Assembly (NCBI GenBank): GCA_002917775.1
Contig: KZ627149.1
Location: 413,689-477,688, forward strand
Length of the DNA: 64,000 nt
Reading direction: 5' to 3'
Source of the DNA: Glaciozyma antarctica PI12
Taxonomy: Eukaryota > Basidiomycota > Microbotryomycetes > Kriegeriales > Camptobasidiaceae
Shown: one piece after another, positions 44,538-60,300 of the stretch
Layout of the letters: each line of letters starts with the position of its first letter
Position numbering within the stretch: the stretch's first letter is position 1
Position numbers and translations under genes: made by a program
Notes under the pieces: generated by a model
Told to the model about the DNA's origin: nothing
The model's database searches: none
The model's input: only the letters and a program-made list of their open reading frames with translations

Positions 44538-45710
44538 TCACGAACCTTCAACTGCATCCCCTTCCTCGCTCGCAGTGTCTCCCTCCCCCTCCGCAGTGGA
44601 AGCGCCACTGCCCCCTCCTCCCGTCGCTCGCGAGGATCCAGAATCGGAAGATCCCTTGCGAGAGCGACGACGGCCACTGAGTCTTTTGGGAAGTGCTGAA
44701 GCTGGTCCAGGCTCCTCGGGATTCATCGCCTCGTCGGTTAGGAGCTGGAGAAGCATGCCTGCGAAAGCGAGGTTAGCTGGCGCCCAAATCGATGGAGGCC
44801 ACACGACGTACCGAGAGCGACGAGAGACTCTGCCTCAAACGACCGCTCGACATTCCGCCAGATCTCCTTCCTCTCGCCCTCGCCCTTTCTTGCCAGTCGA
44901 CCCCGCTTGTGCGCCGCCCAGCGCGCCTTGCTCCCTCGCGAATCGTCCTTGACTAACTTGTCTTCCAGAGCTTCTAGCTCTGCTTGAACGAATTCGATGG
45001 AAGCGATGGCAGTGGGAGGGAGGAAGGGATTTTCGGGAGTGAGGCGGGGGAGGAGGAAGTGGGAATTGGAGAGGAGGGTGGAGGCGTGGGCGTGGATCGA
45101 CTTGAGGAGGTCCTGTGGTACAAGGTGATTAGCTTGGTCCCTACATCGATCCCAGCATAACTCACGCCGGAGGGGAAGTCTGAACGAGGACGAGGTCAGC
45201 GAGCGAGCTCGACAGCGGGGGAGGAGCAACGCACCAGCTGGTTGCTCAACCTCTGGGATTGAGATATCGGGCAGACCTCGAAAGGGAACACGTCTAGCCT
45301 TTGCGCGTTTCTTGCCCTTAAGCTTGGCCTTCTCCTCCGCGTCGCTCGCCACACTCTCGGCATCCGCCTCCTCGTCGCGAGGCGCCTGCCCCTTTCGCTC
45401 CAACCGTTCTTGACGCGCCTCCTCCCTCAGCATCTTGCCGAGCATAGTAGCCGTCACTCCATCGTCGAGCAGGCAGCCGAGATCCTGGAGAACCTTGTTC
45501 TCGGAGATGGTCTTTTTGGAGAGTTGCGGCGCGAGGTGAGGTGGTGTCGGTAGGAGGTCGTAGAGCGAAGGCAGCGGGCGTTGCTTCCGCTTTCCGGCAG
45601 AGGTGCTCGCATGCATCCTTACATGAAACCGTGTAGGTGGCCTGTAGGGTGGAAGAGCGCAGGAGGCAGAGGACTTCCTGCTCGAAGAACTTCGTTTCCT
45701 CGGCGGTCAT
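44538..45710 (-). CDS. Unknown basic protein
   Basis: No family recognised. The ATG at 45710 gives MTAEETKFFEQEVLCLLRSS. A short intron near 45580-45630 is needed to reach the next frame, RPLPSLYDLLPTPPHLAPQL; its exact edges are unclear. Further parts are GCLLDDGVTATMLGKMLREE, an Lys/Arg-rich KAKLKGKKRAKARRVPFRG that looks like a nuclear signal, and a helical block (SIEFVQAELEALEDKLVKDD, then WAAHKRGRLARKGEGERKEI). It ends in a Ser/Gly/Glu-rich tail at 44538. A nuclear or nucleolar role is plausible, also because it shares a tiny promoter with an exosome gene, but this is inference. Confidence 0.65.
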
Positions 45711-45747
45711 CCTCCCTCCCTACCTCTCGTTGCGCCAATCTACAGCT
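45711..45747. promoter_or_regulatory. 37-base divergent start-to-start interval
   Basis: Only 37 bases separate the two divergent ATGs, too few for two full promoters and 5' UTRs. Either the 5' UTRs overlap or one start codon lies farther inside its gene. Confidence 0.6.
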
Positions 45748-47060
45748 ATGGCCGCCCCCTCAGCACCTCTACCCACAGCGGGCTCCTCAGCCCTCACGCC
45801 TGCTCTCTTCAAGCGCCTTCATCCTCGCCCTTACTTGGAACGATTTCTGGCGGAGGGGATGCGGCCAGATGGGAGGCCGCTGGAGGCTCAGGGGGAGGCG
45901 TGGCGGGAAGCGAGTGTCAACTTTGGTAAGCCTAGCTGCTGCACGGAAAGAAAAGCGAGCAACGGCGGTGATGGGAGGCGCTGAGCAGGCGGAGCTACGA
46001 GCTCCTTGTTTGAGAGAGCCTGCTGCATTGCGTGCAGAGCCACTTTGGCAGCTCTCGGCATAGCAGAACCGGCCAGCTAATCCTCCCGTCTTGTGCTCGC
46101 AGGATCCGTGTCAACAGCTCCGTCCTCAGCACTCGTGCGGCTTGGGAACACAACGCTGGTCTGCGGCCTCACTTTCGAGATTGCGGTGCCCGACCTGGCT
46201 TCTCCTAACCATGGATTCATCGGTGGGTAGTCATTCGGATTCAGCGAGAGAACGAAGCTCACGCGTACGCAGTGCCAAATATCGACCTCCCTCCCCTTTG
46301 CTCCTCCCTCTTCCGACCTGGACCTCCCTCGGACGAAGCCCAGGTTCTCTCCACCCGGCTACGAGACATCTTAATATCGTAACCAACATCCTCTCGCGCG
46401 CTAGAATCAAGCTGACGTGTTGCAACGTAGCTCCAACGTCCTTCCTCTCTCCTCCCTTCTCATCGAGCCCTCCAAAGCCGCCTTCGTCGTCTACCTGGAC
46501 GTCGTGTGCTTGAACTTTGATGGAGGAATCCTCGACGCGGCTGTCTTGGCGTGCGTCGGAGCCTTGAAGAACCGTACGTTTGCTTCACTGCGATTCGCGA
46601 CCGACTGCTGATGCTCCTCGCTCGCCCCAGTCGTTCTGCCGCAAGCAGCTTGGAACCCCGACAACGGTCGCACTACCTGCGAGCCTATCTCTCCCGCCTC
46701 TCCCGGCAAGCCAATCCCTCTCGGCTCTCTTCCTCTCTGCGTCTCTTTCGGCATCTTCAACGGGTCCGTCCGCCAATCCTCCTCGCCGGCCTTCGCTGAC
46801 TTTGCATTCCCCACAGACGCCTTCTCACCGATCCTACCCTCTTCGAATCCCAACACTGCACGTCTCAAATCACCGTCGCCCTCTCCACCTCCACCAACGC
46901 TCAAGACGCCCGGAAAGCGGACCTCTTGCACGTCTACCAAGCCGGAGCTCCGCTTTCGACGACGGAGCTGGTCCCCGGCGGTGGCAAGACGCAGCTTAAG
47001 AGCTGTATCGCGATGGCGAGGGCGCGTGCGACGGAGTTGAGGAGTATTTTGGAGGCCTGA
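45748..47060 (+). CDS. RRP43: Exosome subunit Rrp43 (RNase PH fold)
   Basis: Ring subunit of the RNA exosome in nucleus and cytoplasm, catalytically inactive in eukaryotes. The start at 45748 is followed by [20 protein letters not shown] and [19 protein letters not shown], the usual opening. [31 protein letters not shown] and [20 protein letters not shown] with [20 protein letters not shown] match the PH fold. The C-terminal exon reads [20 protein letters not shown] and ends RSILEA at 47060. Rrp42 and Rrp45 are sisters; the start and the [10 protein letters not shown] region favour Rrp43. Convergent with SMC5. Confidence 0.9.
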
Positions 47061-47208
47061 GTGCGAATGTATCGTTATCGCAGCGGTAAATTTGGAGAGG
47101 GCTGCTCTCGTCGCGTTCGCTTCTCTTCCCGACGCGAGAAAACAAAAAGCCTCGTTCCACAGACGTTACAACTCGAAAACATATGAGCACACGAAAGACT
47201 GTCCCCGT

Positions 47209-52001
<4,793 letters not shown>

Positions 52002-52166
52002 CTTGAAGCGGTGTGGAATGTGGCGCGAGAGGAAGGGGGAACGCGGGAGACTCGCGAATACTTGGAAATTTATTGAACGCCCACCTAGGTAGTCGAACCC
52101 CCTCAAGCTCCCTCTCTCTCCCCACCAGAGGTCCTCAGGCTACGAACGCCAGGAAGGAATCGGCTC
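52002..52166. promoter_or_regulatory. Shared divergent promoter, SMC5 / SEC10
   Basis: 165 bases between start codons. No element recognised. Confidence 0.4.
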
Positions 52167-55100
52167 ATGGAAGCCCGGAACGGCTTGGGAAGCGCGAACG
52201 AGGCGTCCGAGATCAACCTCGCCGGCTTCCAGTCCTCCAACTTTGATGTCGCGCACCTGGTCGAGGGACTCATGGAGGAGGACGTGCGGAGGGCAAAGGC
52301 AGATGGAGGAGGTGAGCTTACGCTGGGTGTACTGGGCGTGCTGGGAGCGTTGGACCAAGGCCGAGGGCGGGAGGTGCAGCTGTTGTTGCGCGCGTGTTCG
52401 AGCTGGGAGCTGCCAGGGAGCTGAACACGGAGCTGCGTCTGGAAGGGATCTCTCCGCTTTGCTTGGGAGAAGCCAAGTTCGACTACCGAACGCGTCGCTG
52501 ACTTCTGCCTCGCTCCTTCGTGCAGCCTTCGACCCTCAACCCCACATCCGCACCCTCGAGCAAGCGCTCTCTCTCCTCCTCCCTCTCCGCAAAGCCAACG
52601 CCGCCAAGACTGCCGAACTCGAACGAGCTGTCTCCACCGCCGAGCGAACGTACCGAGGAGATGTTCGAGGCGCGAAAGCTGGATTCGAGGTGCGTTGTCG
52701 TGCGGAGGAGGACGGTGGGAATAGAGCTGACCAGGATGCTGGGAGAGCAGACTGTTAGCACGCAGTTTCACGCGCTCGAATCAAACATCACGAATGTGGC
52801 AAGGACGGCGGTGAGGATTGGTGCGTTGAGAGCATACGACTTGTAGTGCCGCGTCGCTAACCCTGAACACGTTCACCAGGCGAGCAGCTCGAAAGCATTG
52901 ATCGACTACGACAACGGGCTTCTGAAGCGCACGATCTCATCTTGTACTACAACGAGTTTGCGTTGGGCGACACTTCTCGGTCAGTCCATCGCACGTCCCA
53001 AGTCCCGAATCAAGGAGCTGACCCTTTCGTTCTTCGCAGGCTAGAGACGATGCGGAAGTCAGGAGGTCGCGAAGGCAACGCCAAGGTTGCTGTCGCTCTT
53101 CGGCGACTGATGAACTTGTCCAAGGAGGTGGAGGGCGTCGAAGGAGCTGATCTCGTGCGTGGTCCCTCTTTGCGCGCGGAGGACTTGGCTGATGCAGTTC
53201 TGGCTTCTCTTTCAGACTCGAGATACGATTGAGAAGTACTGCGAACGGTTCGAGAAGGACATGCTCCGTCTCTTTGACCGATATTATCGCAAAGGAGAAC
53301 CGAAGGCGATGGCTGTGCGTCTTCCCCTTCTGTCGCAGGCCCGACCACTGATTCTGCACCTGCTCAGCACTGCGCACAAACACTGCAAGATTTCAACGGA
53401 GGGAACTCGTGCATTCAGATCTACGTTAACCAGCACGACTTCTTTATCTCGAAAGAGCGCGTGCAGGAGGCAGCCGGAGGATTAGTCGGTGGTGCGATGT
53501 GAGTGCGCGTCTCGTCTCAACACTGCACGCAACTGATGTGCGGTCTCTATTTCAGCTGGGAGTCATTACCAGATCCGGAAGCACCAGCGACCAAGTCTGA
53601 GCCGGGCCTGTCGAATCTCTACGATGAGATCAGGGTCACAGTCGGCCAGGAGGCGCAGATCATCACCGCCGTCTTCCCTCAGCCCGCAGTCGTCATGCAG
53701 GTCTTCCTTCAGCGCGTTTTCGCTCAAGTTGTGCGTACCTCCTTAAGTCCCTCCTCCCCTCGCTGACTCGGCCCATTCCCAGATCCAAGCCTACATCGAG
53801 ACCTTCATCAACACCGCCTCCTCCTCCTCCACTCTCGCCTACCTCCGCATCCTTCACCTCGCTCGCAACTGCACCACTTCCCTCGTCGAAGACCTCAAGG
53901 GCCACGACTTCTTTCGCACCACCTCCTCCTCCGCCTCGTCCAACCCCTCCCTCACGTCCCCTCTCAGCGCATCCTTCAACACCTCCCTCACTTCGCAAAC
54001 CCAGCCTTCTTCACCAACTACACCGGGCGTGCCTGGAGCGGGTGGGGTTGGCGTCGTCGCCGTTGGCGCGATGCTGGATCATGCGATGGAGGAGCTCTTC
54101 GTGCCGTACATGGAAGGGAACCGGTACCTCGAGAGGGAGGGGAAGAGCCTGACGGAGCTCTACGCTGGAAAGCTGCTGCGGTTCACGAACTGGCATGTGA
54201 GTTCCCTCGTCCTTCGCTCGTTCCCTGAGGAGGAGCTGATGCCGGTCTTTGCAGCGAGCTATGAACAAGGCCAAGCCCTCCAACACGATCTTCGACCGCA
54301 TGGTGAACCAGCTCACGACCGCCGCGCACCAAGCCGCGCACAAAGAGTCCTCCGCCGAACCTACCCCTGCCTCGTCGGGCGAATCGTCGCGCCTCGATCG
54401 ACTGATGAAACTCTCGGGACTGTCGAACATGCAGAAGGACAAGATTGGGCAGGCGGGGCCGGAGAGCATGTTTCAGGAGGGGGACGGGGCGCTGGGGTTG
54501 GGAGTGGCGGAGAAGATGCTCAAGTGGCATGCTGAGGCGGTCGGGAGGATGGTGGAGCTTTCGGCGGCGGGAGATGTGTACGTCCCGCTTTCTTTAATCG
54601 TTCTCGACGATGAGGCTGATAAGGTTGCGATTTGCAGGCCGAAGAACGCATTCTCGCTGCTCAAGGTTCTCGCCGACAGTTTCGGCAAGGCTTATGTCGA
54701 GACGGCTCTCGATACGTGCGTTGAGCCTGTTAGCCCTTCCTATCAACGACTGACGTCTCTTCGACACTCAGCGCGCTTCACCAACTCAGCCTCTACGACT
54801 CGAAGTCCGAACCCGACCTCGGACCCATCTACATCATCCGCTTGGTCGACATGATCATGCACCTCTGGCAACGCTACCTCTCGACTGCTCTCGTTCCTCT
54901 CGCCGGAACCTCGGTCACCGTCCGGCGCGAGATGAGCATCTTCAACAATCACGTCGTCGTGCGAATCGAGGGCAAGGTGAACGCGATTGTTCAGCGAACA
55001 ACAGATGGTGTGTTCCACTCCTCTTCTCGAGATGCGATTACCGATGCGCGAAACAGCTATCATATCGTGGCTCGCAGTCCTCCTGGCTAAGCAGAAGAAG

Positions 55101-55804
55101 ATGGACTTCAAGCCCAAGAACGACGACCTGGCGTTCGCGAGGATCAACACCGAGCCCTGCTTGCTCGCGTGCGACTTTCTCGTTAAGGTGCGCGAAGCGG
55201 CGGTTTCGAGCTTGAGTGGGAAGAACGTCGAGGTGTTCCTTACCGAGGTTGGGGTTACGTTCCATACGTGCGTTTCTGCTCCTGCCTCGAGACGAGGTGC
55301 GAGTGCTGATGCGGCTTTCTTCGCAGGCTGCTTCTCGACCACCTCAAGCGATTCCCTATCAGCGCCACCGGTGGCCTAATGCTCACCAAGTGCGTTCGCC
55401 TCCTCCCTCCCCTCCAGCGACTAACTTCGCATCACAGGGACCTCGCCATGTACCAAGACACGATCTCCGCCTTCTCGATCCCACCCCTCAACGACCGATT
55501 CGAAATGCTCCGCCAACTCGGCAACGTCTTCATCGTCCAACCCGAGATCCTCCAATCCTACCTAACCGAATCCTACCTCTCCCGAATCGAGAACCGCCTC
55601 CTTCGCCCATTCGTCATGCAGCGGACCGACTATGGCGATTTCTCGAAGAGGTTCTGGGCGAACGTGTTTGGGGAGGAGGTCGGTACGAACGAGCAGGTTA
55701 CGAGCAGGTTGGGAGGGCTGATGAGGGATTTGGAGGGGTTGGGAGCGAGGGAGGAGAGGAGGGAGCGCGGTAGAGCGGGCGCGCGGGTGGTCGGTTCGCA
55801 TTAG
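52167..55804 (+). CDS. SEC10: Exocyst subunit Sec10
   Basis: Member of the eight-subunit exocyst that tethers secretory vesicles at growth sites. The start at 52167 gives MEARNGLGSANEASEINLAG with FDVAHLVEGLMEEDV. A 210-bp intron leads to AFDPQPHIRTLEQALSLLLP. Characteristic parts include TQFHALESNITNVARTAVRI, EQLESIDRLRQRASEAHDLI, DTIEKYCERFEKDMLRLFDR, QIYVNQHDFFISKERVQEA and the HAMEELFVPYMEGNRYLERE region. The C-terminal part reads MYQDTISAFSIPPLNDRFEM and QLGNVFIVQPEILQSYLTES. It ends in a charged tail at 55804. About thirteen introns. Confidence 0.94.
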
Positions 55805-55870
55805 TCTTCCAGTCGTGTGTACTCCATGTCATCCCCTTCGTTACATATCCTCCATCACACGACGCGCGGG

Positions 55871-56614
55871 TTACTCGGTGAGCTGCGCGAGACAGGATCA
55901 GCTTGCGCTTGGGTAGAGAGGAACGCAACGTACCCTCAGGATGAAGTTGACGACGATAGCAGCTAGAAGAGCGATGCAGAGCACCGTAGGACCTGTACCC
56001 ATCCACCATCAGCTGTGGCTCGCTCGCGCACGTTCTGAGCACGCACCAAGACGATCGTCATAAGGACCCGACCCGCGCTTGCGAATGGCGTTTGCTCGCC
56101 AGTGGTACGTGATCAGGCTGCATGGTGAGCTCCATCAGCTCTTCCCTCCACAGCGAGTGACACAAGCGGGAGAGCTCACGCGTAGATCATGATGCTCATA
56201 GCTGGGAACGCGCAAACGGTCAGCTCCAGCCCCACCTGCCCATCGCCTCGATAGGCACTCACCGACGACAGTAAACATGCCCGCACTGATCTTTCCCACC
56301 CGGTCACCAAAGTTGAGCAGGCCGACCGCGAGGCCGCCGAGGACGACGGTGAAGTTGAGCCAGGAGAGGAATGTGCGTTCGTTGGCGAAGAAGACTTTGG
56401 GCTCCTGTGGGTTGGGCGAACGTAGGCGTGCGAGGGAGGAGGAGGGAAGGAGGGTGGACGGGGAGAGGATGGGAAGGAGGAGGAGTGAGGGGGAGACGGT
56501 CAGTACTTGCTGTGCGAGCTGGCGGAGGAGGATTGAACGTACTACTCGGACTGGAAGAGCGATACGCTTTCCGGCTGTGCGTTGGAGGAGGGGAGTCGAG
56601 GAGGAGGAGGCCAT
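55871..56614 (-). CDS. VTC1: Vacuolar transporter chaperone 1
   Basis: Small three-helix subunit of the VTC complex that makes inorganic polyphosphate and moves it into the vacuole. The start at 56614 gives [20 protein letters not shown]. After an intron, [20 protein letters not shown] and [20 protein letters not shown] form the hallmark first helix. Small exons then add [28 protein letters not shown] and [20 protein letters not shown], ending LRLTE at 55871. The lysine/arginine residues near the helices that line the polyphosphate channel are present. Convergent with SEC10, stops 66 bases apart. Confidence 0.94.
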
Positions 56615-57331
56615 TTGTACGAGCTTGGCGGCGAAGTGGAGAGGAGGTGAGGAGGGGGAGCTAGTGGTGAGCTTGGGGAGGGGCGCGGTCGAAGTCGGTA
56701 GAAGCTGGTGGTCGTGGGAGTAGGCGACTTGGTGGAATCGAGCGACGAGCGACAAAGAAACGGGACAAGAGGCGTCAAGAGAGCACTTGGACGCACGTGG
56801 GCTACCGTAGCACTCTTCGCTACCGAGCTCTTTTCTCAACTTCTTCCAGCCTGGATTTACGCCGTAAGATTGTATTCCTCTACATATTCTGAACAGCGGC
56901 AAGCAGCCCAGCAACGCCATCCAGCGCGCTGCAATCCTGAGCTCGCTGCTGGCTTCGTCTTTTTTTCAGCGCGGCTTTTGACCTGCTCCTGGAGTATGCA
57001 GAGCCAATCTACCAGAAATCCTCAGCTAAAACAAAGCAGGACTGAAACTGAGACGAAGAAGAAGAGAGTCGATTCGGGCCCCGCGCGAGGGAGCGAAGGC
57101 ACACGACTAGGGTGAGGTCCCTCTCCTAGCTACAGCTCGACCGGCCAAAGGCTCTCGCTGCTGCCACTCGCAGTACAGTCACCAAGGTACTCAACCCACT
57201 CCTCCCGCCGTCGCCTCCACCCTCTCCGCAGAGCTCCCCACCCAGCCTTTTTCTCCTCCGCCTCTCCCTGTCCTCGCGAGGGACGCCGCGCCGTGAGCTT
57301 CTTCGAGCCAAGCACCACAGGGCACCTTCTG
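56615..57331. promoter_or_regulatory. Divergent promoter region, VTC1 / ASH-repeat protein
   Basis: About 720 bases. It includes a moderately AT-rich stretch (56860-57060). A further upstream exon of the ASH-repeat gene could lie here, but I see no convincing ATG and donor. Confidence 0.4.
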
Positions 57332-60300
57332 ATGGCACGTTTTTTGCAGCTCCGGCGGCTGCATCACCATCGGGTCGCGAATCGGAAGGAGGAGAGCTCA
57401 TCGCGTGAGGAGGAGGACATGCCCGAGGTCTTCGGAACGGCACCACGAGGAGGGTCTATCGCGTCGTTCCGAGCACAAGTCAACCGGGATGGGTCTCTGC
57501 CGCAGGGACTGAGTCGGAAGTACGGCGCGGGATCGCTCGTGGAGGTCGTTGGGCTCGAGGATGGAGGTCTGCGCTTCGAGGGCGTCTTTCTCAACGGCTT
57601 GCACTCGCTGCGACGGATCAGTCTGAAGAACACGAGTGCGAACGTAGGGGAAGGAGGTGGATCTACGGTGGTGGTGCGGCTGGGCTCTACCGTCGGGGAC
57701 CAGGTGCGGTTCCAGCTCTCGAACCCGAATTGTGCGTCCTTTTTCGGGGCCTGGCTGGAAGGGATGGAGCTGATCTGTTCGTACGCGCAGGTCCCGACAG
57801 TCTACGTGCGCTTAGTCGTGCCCTGCCTCGAAAGACGCGTGCTGACCTGGCACTCTCTGCAGCAACCGAGCTTCGACACCTCGCGACGAACACGGCTGGA
57901 GCCGCCGACAAGCTGGCTTACCTCGAAAGCAACGCGCTATTCGACTCAGTGGGTTTCGTACGGGAGGTTACCATTGCTCCTGGCGAGACTCAGAGCGTCG
58001 TCGTCGCTTTTCGACCCGATTCGGCCCACTCCCGCCCGTCCTCGGCCCCCTTCCTCGATCCCTCCGCCACCGCCGCCACCCGACCCGACTCCTACAGCGA
58101 GCATGGCTTATCGTCAGTCTCGATACTCGAAGGTTCGAGCCTCTCGTCGTTCGTCGGATCAGGACCCGCGCCCAAAGCAGCCGAGCAGTACGCTCTCGCG
58201 ACCGTCGACGGCTACCTCAACTTCGACGCCTGCCTCCTCCCCCTTCCAGGCGACACGACTCCCCAGGCGACCCTCGTACCCATCCAGCAGCTTTCCATCA
58301 AGCTCTCCGCCACCGTCTGCCGATCCCACTTCACCGTATCAATTGCCAAGCCCAGTGATCCGTCCGAGGTCTTCGTCGACTGGGGGAACCAGTGCGTCGT
58401 CGGCGAGGTCTACATTCGCGACTTTGAGATCTCGAACCGGTCCGGGATCGAGCTCTTCTGGAGGCTGGACGACCCCGAGGGCGTCGCGTCCGGACGAGGA
58501 ACGGGATCACCTTTTCTCGTAACCGACTTCGACAAGGGCCACTACCTCGGAAGCGCAGGCAGCGAGTGGATCAAGCCGGCCAGCATTCCTCCGTACGGCA
58601 GTCGCAAGCTCCGCTTCATCTTCCGGCCAGCCGAGGCGAAGGAGGTCGACGCCGAGATCGCTTTCGAGAACATTGGCGACCCCGACAACACCATCCAGAT
58701 CCACTTCCACGCCGTCGTCGCATCTGCCCCTCGCGACAACACGCTTCGACTCCTCTCCGGCTCGACCATCGATTTCTGCGATTGCGTCGCTGGGGAATGG
58801 AGTCAGCAAGTCATCGTCTTCAAGAACGCGGCCAACACCGCGCTCGAGGTCGCCTTCGGAGCCGACAAGGGGATGGACATCACTTTCCGCCTCGAAGGGG
58901 GCGCCGATGCGCACTCGGCTCTGGATCTCGATAGCACGAGCATTGGCGCGAACGCAGTCGAGCTCGTCGCACCTCCAGAGTCGGAGGCGCCAGAGCTACC
59001 AGAGACGTCGTCGGCGCCTTCTCGCACCATCATCCACGAGCTCGCTCGAGGGCCTCGAGGATCAACGTCGGCGCTCATCACCTCGGGCAGTTCCGACTTT
59101 GGCGCCGTCCTCTCCCATTCGCCTCATTCGACCCAATCGAACCAGTTCTTCGTCGCGTCCCCCACCTCAAGCTACCAAGCTAGCGACTCTCTCCTCTCTA
59201 CCTCCGACATGTCCCCTCCCCTCTCCTACCACCCCGCCGGCGGCTTCCGAGACGCCCGCTCCCCCCTCGGTCCCAACAACCCCTCCTCGACCCAATCATC
59301 TCGCTCCGCCACTCCCCTGCCACCCTCCAAATCGATGCACGCCGAGAACTCCGAAGGAGGTCTCTTCCGCGTACAAGACCACCTCAAGGTCTTCGAGCAG
59401 CAGAACGCCAGTCGTATCGAAGATATCTACGCGAAGCCGGGTGTAGAGTACAGGATCGTCGTCTCCTTCCGCCCTATTCGCGCCCCGTCTATCGACCTCG
59501 ATCCAGACGGTGGAAGGCTGGTCAAGAAGACGTTCCGAGTAACGGTCTCGTACCGACCTTGGGGCGTGCGAGGCGCCTCGGGTCCGTCGACGAAGGAGCG
59601 CAAGGCGATCGTGTGCAAGGCGCGCGTGTGCACTTCGTTCATTGCGGTTAGGCCTGAGGTGATTGATTTTGGGGAGGTCGAGTTGGGGACGAGCGCCTCT
59701 GGGACGGTGTCGATTGCGAACTTGAGCGAGATTCCGGCGAGGGTCGATTTGAGGTTCATTTCGAAGGTAAGCGGGCGTGCGGAAGCTCGAGGGAGCTGCT
59801 CGCTGACCTGTTTTTCTGTCGACTAGGTGCTGAGTGCGTATCGCGACGAGATCACGATCGACGTGGGTAAGACGATTGACATTCGACTCGACATCGTGCG
59901 CTGCTTCTTGCTTTGACCTCCTTCGACGCTCATTGACGCCTTGCTCGCTCGCAGGTTCCCCGCCGAACAAACCCCGCCTACCAGAAGGTGCGCCTCGCTG
60001 CTCCTTCCCCTGGTATCGCTTTGCTGACTCCTTCTACAGCAAGTCTCGATTCACAACCTTCTCAATCCCGCCAACAGCCAGGTCTGCCTCGTCAAGAGCA
60101 AGAACGTCGATACGCGCGGCGTCGCGTACCATTCGCTCTTCTATCGTCTCCTTACCTCGACTGGAGGCAACTTTGAGGGTGGCTATTACCTCGCTCCTTC
60201 TCTCGAAGCGGCGTGCTGACGCGTGGCTCCAGACTTCGGCTCAGTTCCTGTCGGCGCTTACGGCCTCCGAGGAATCGCTATCCTCAACACCTCGTCCGAG

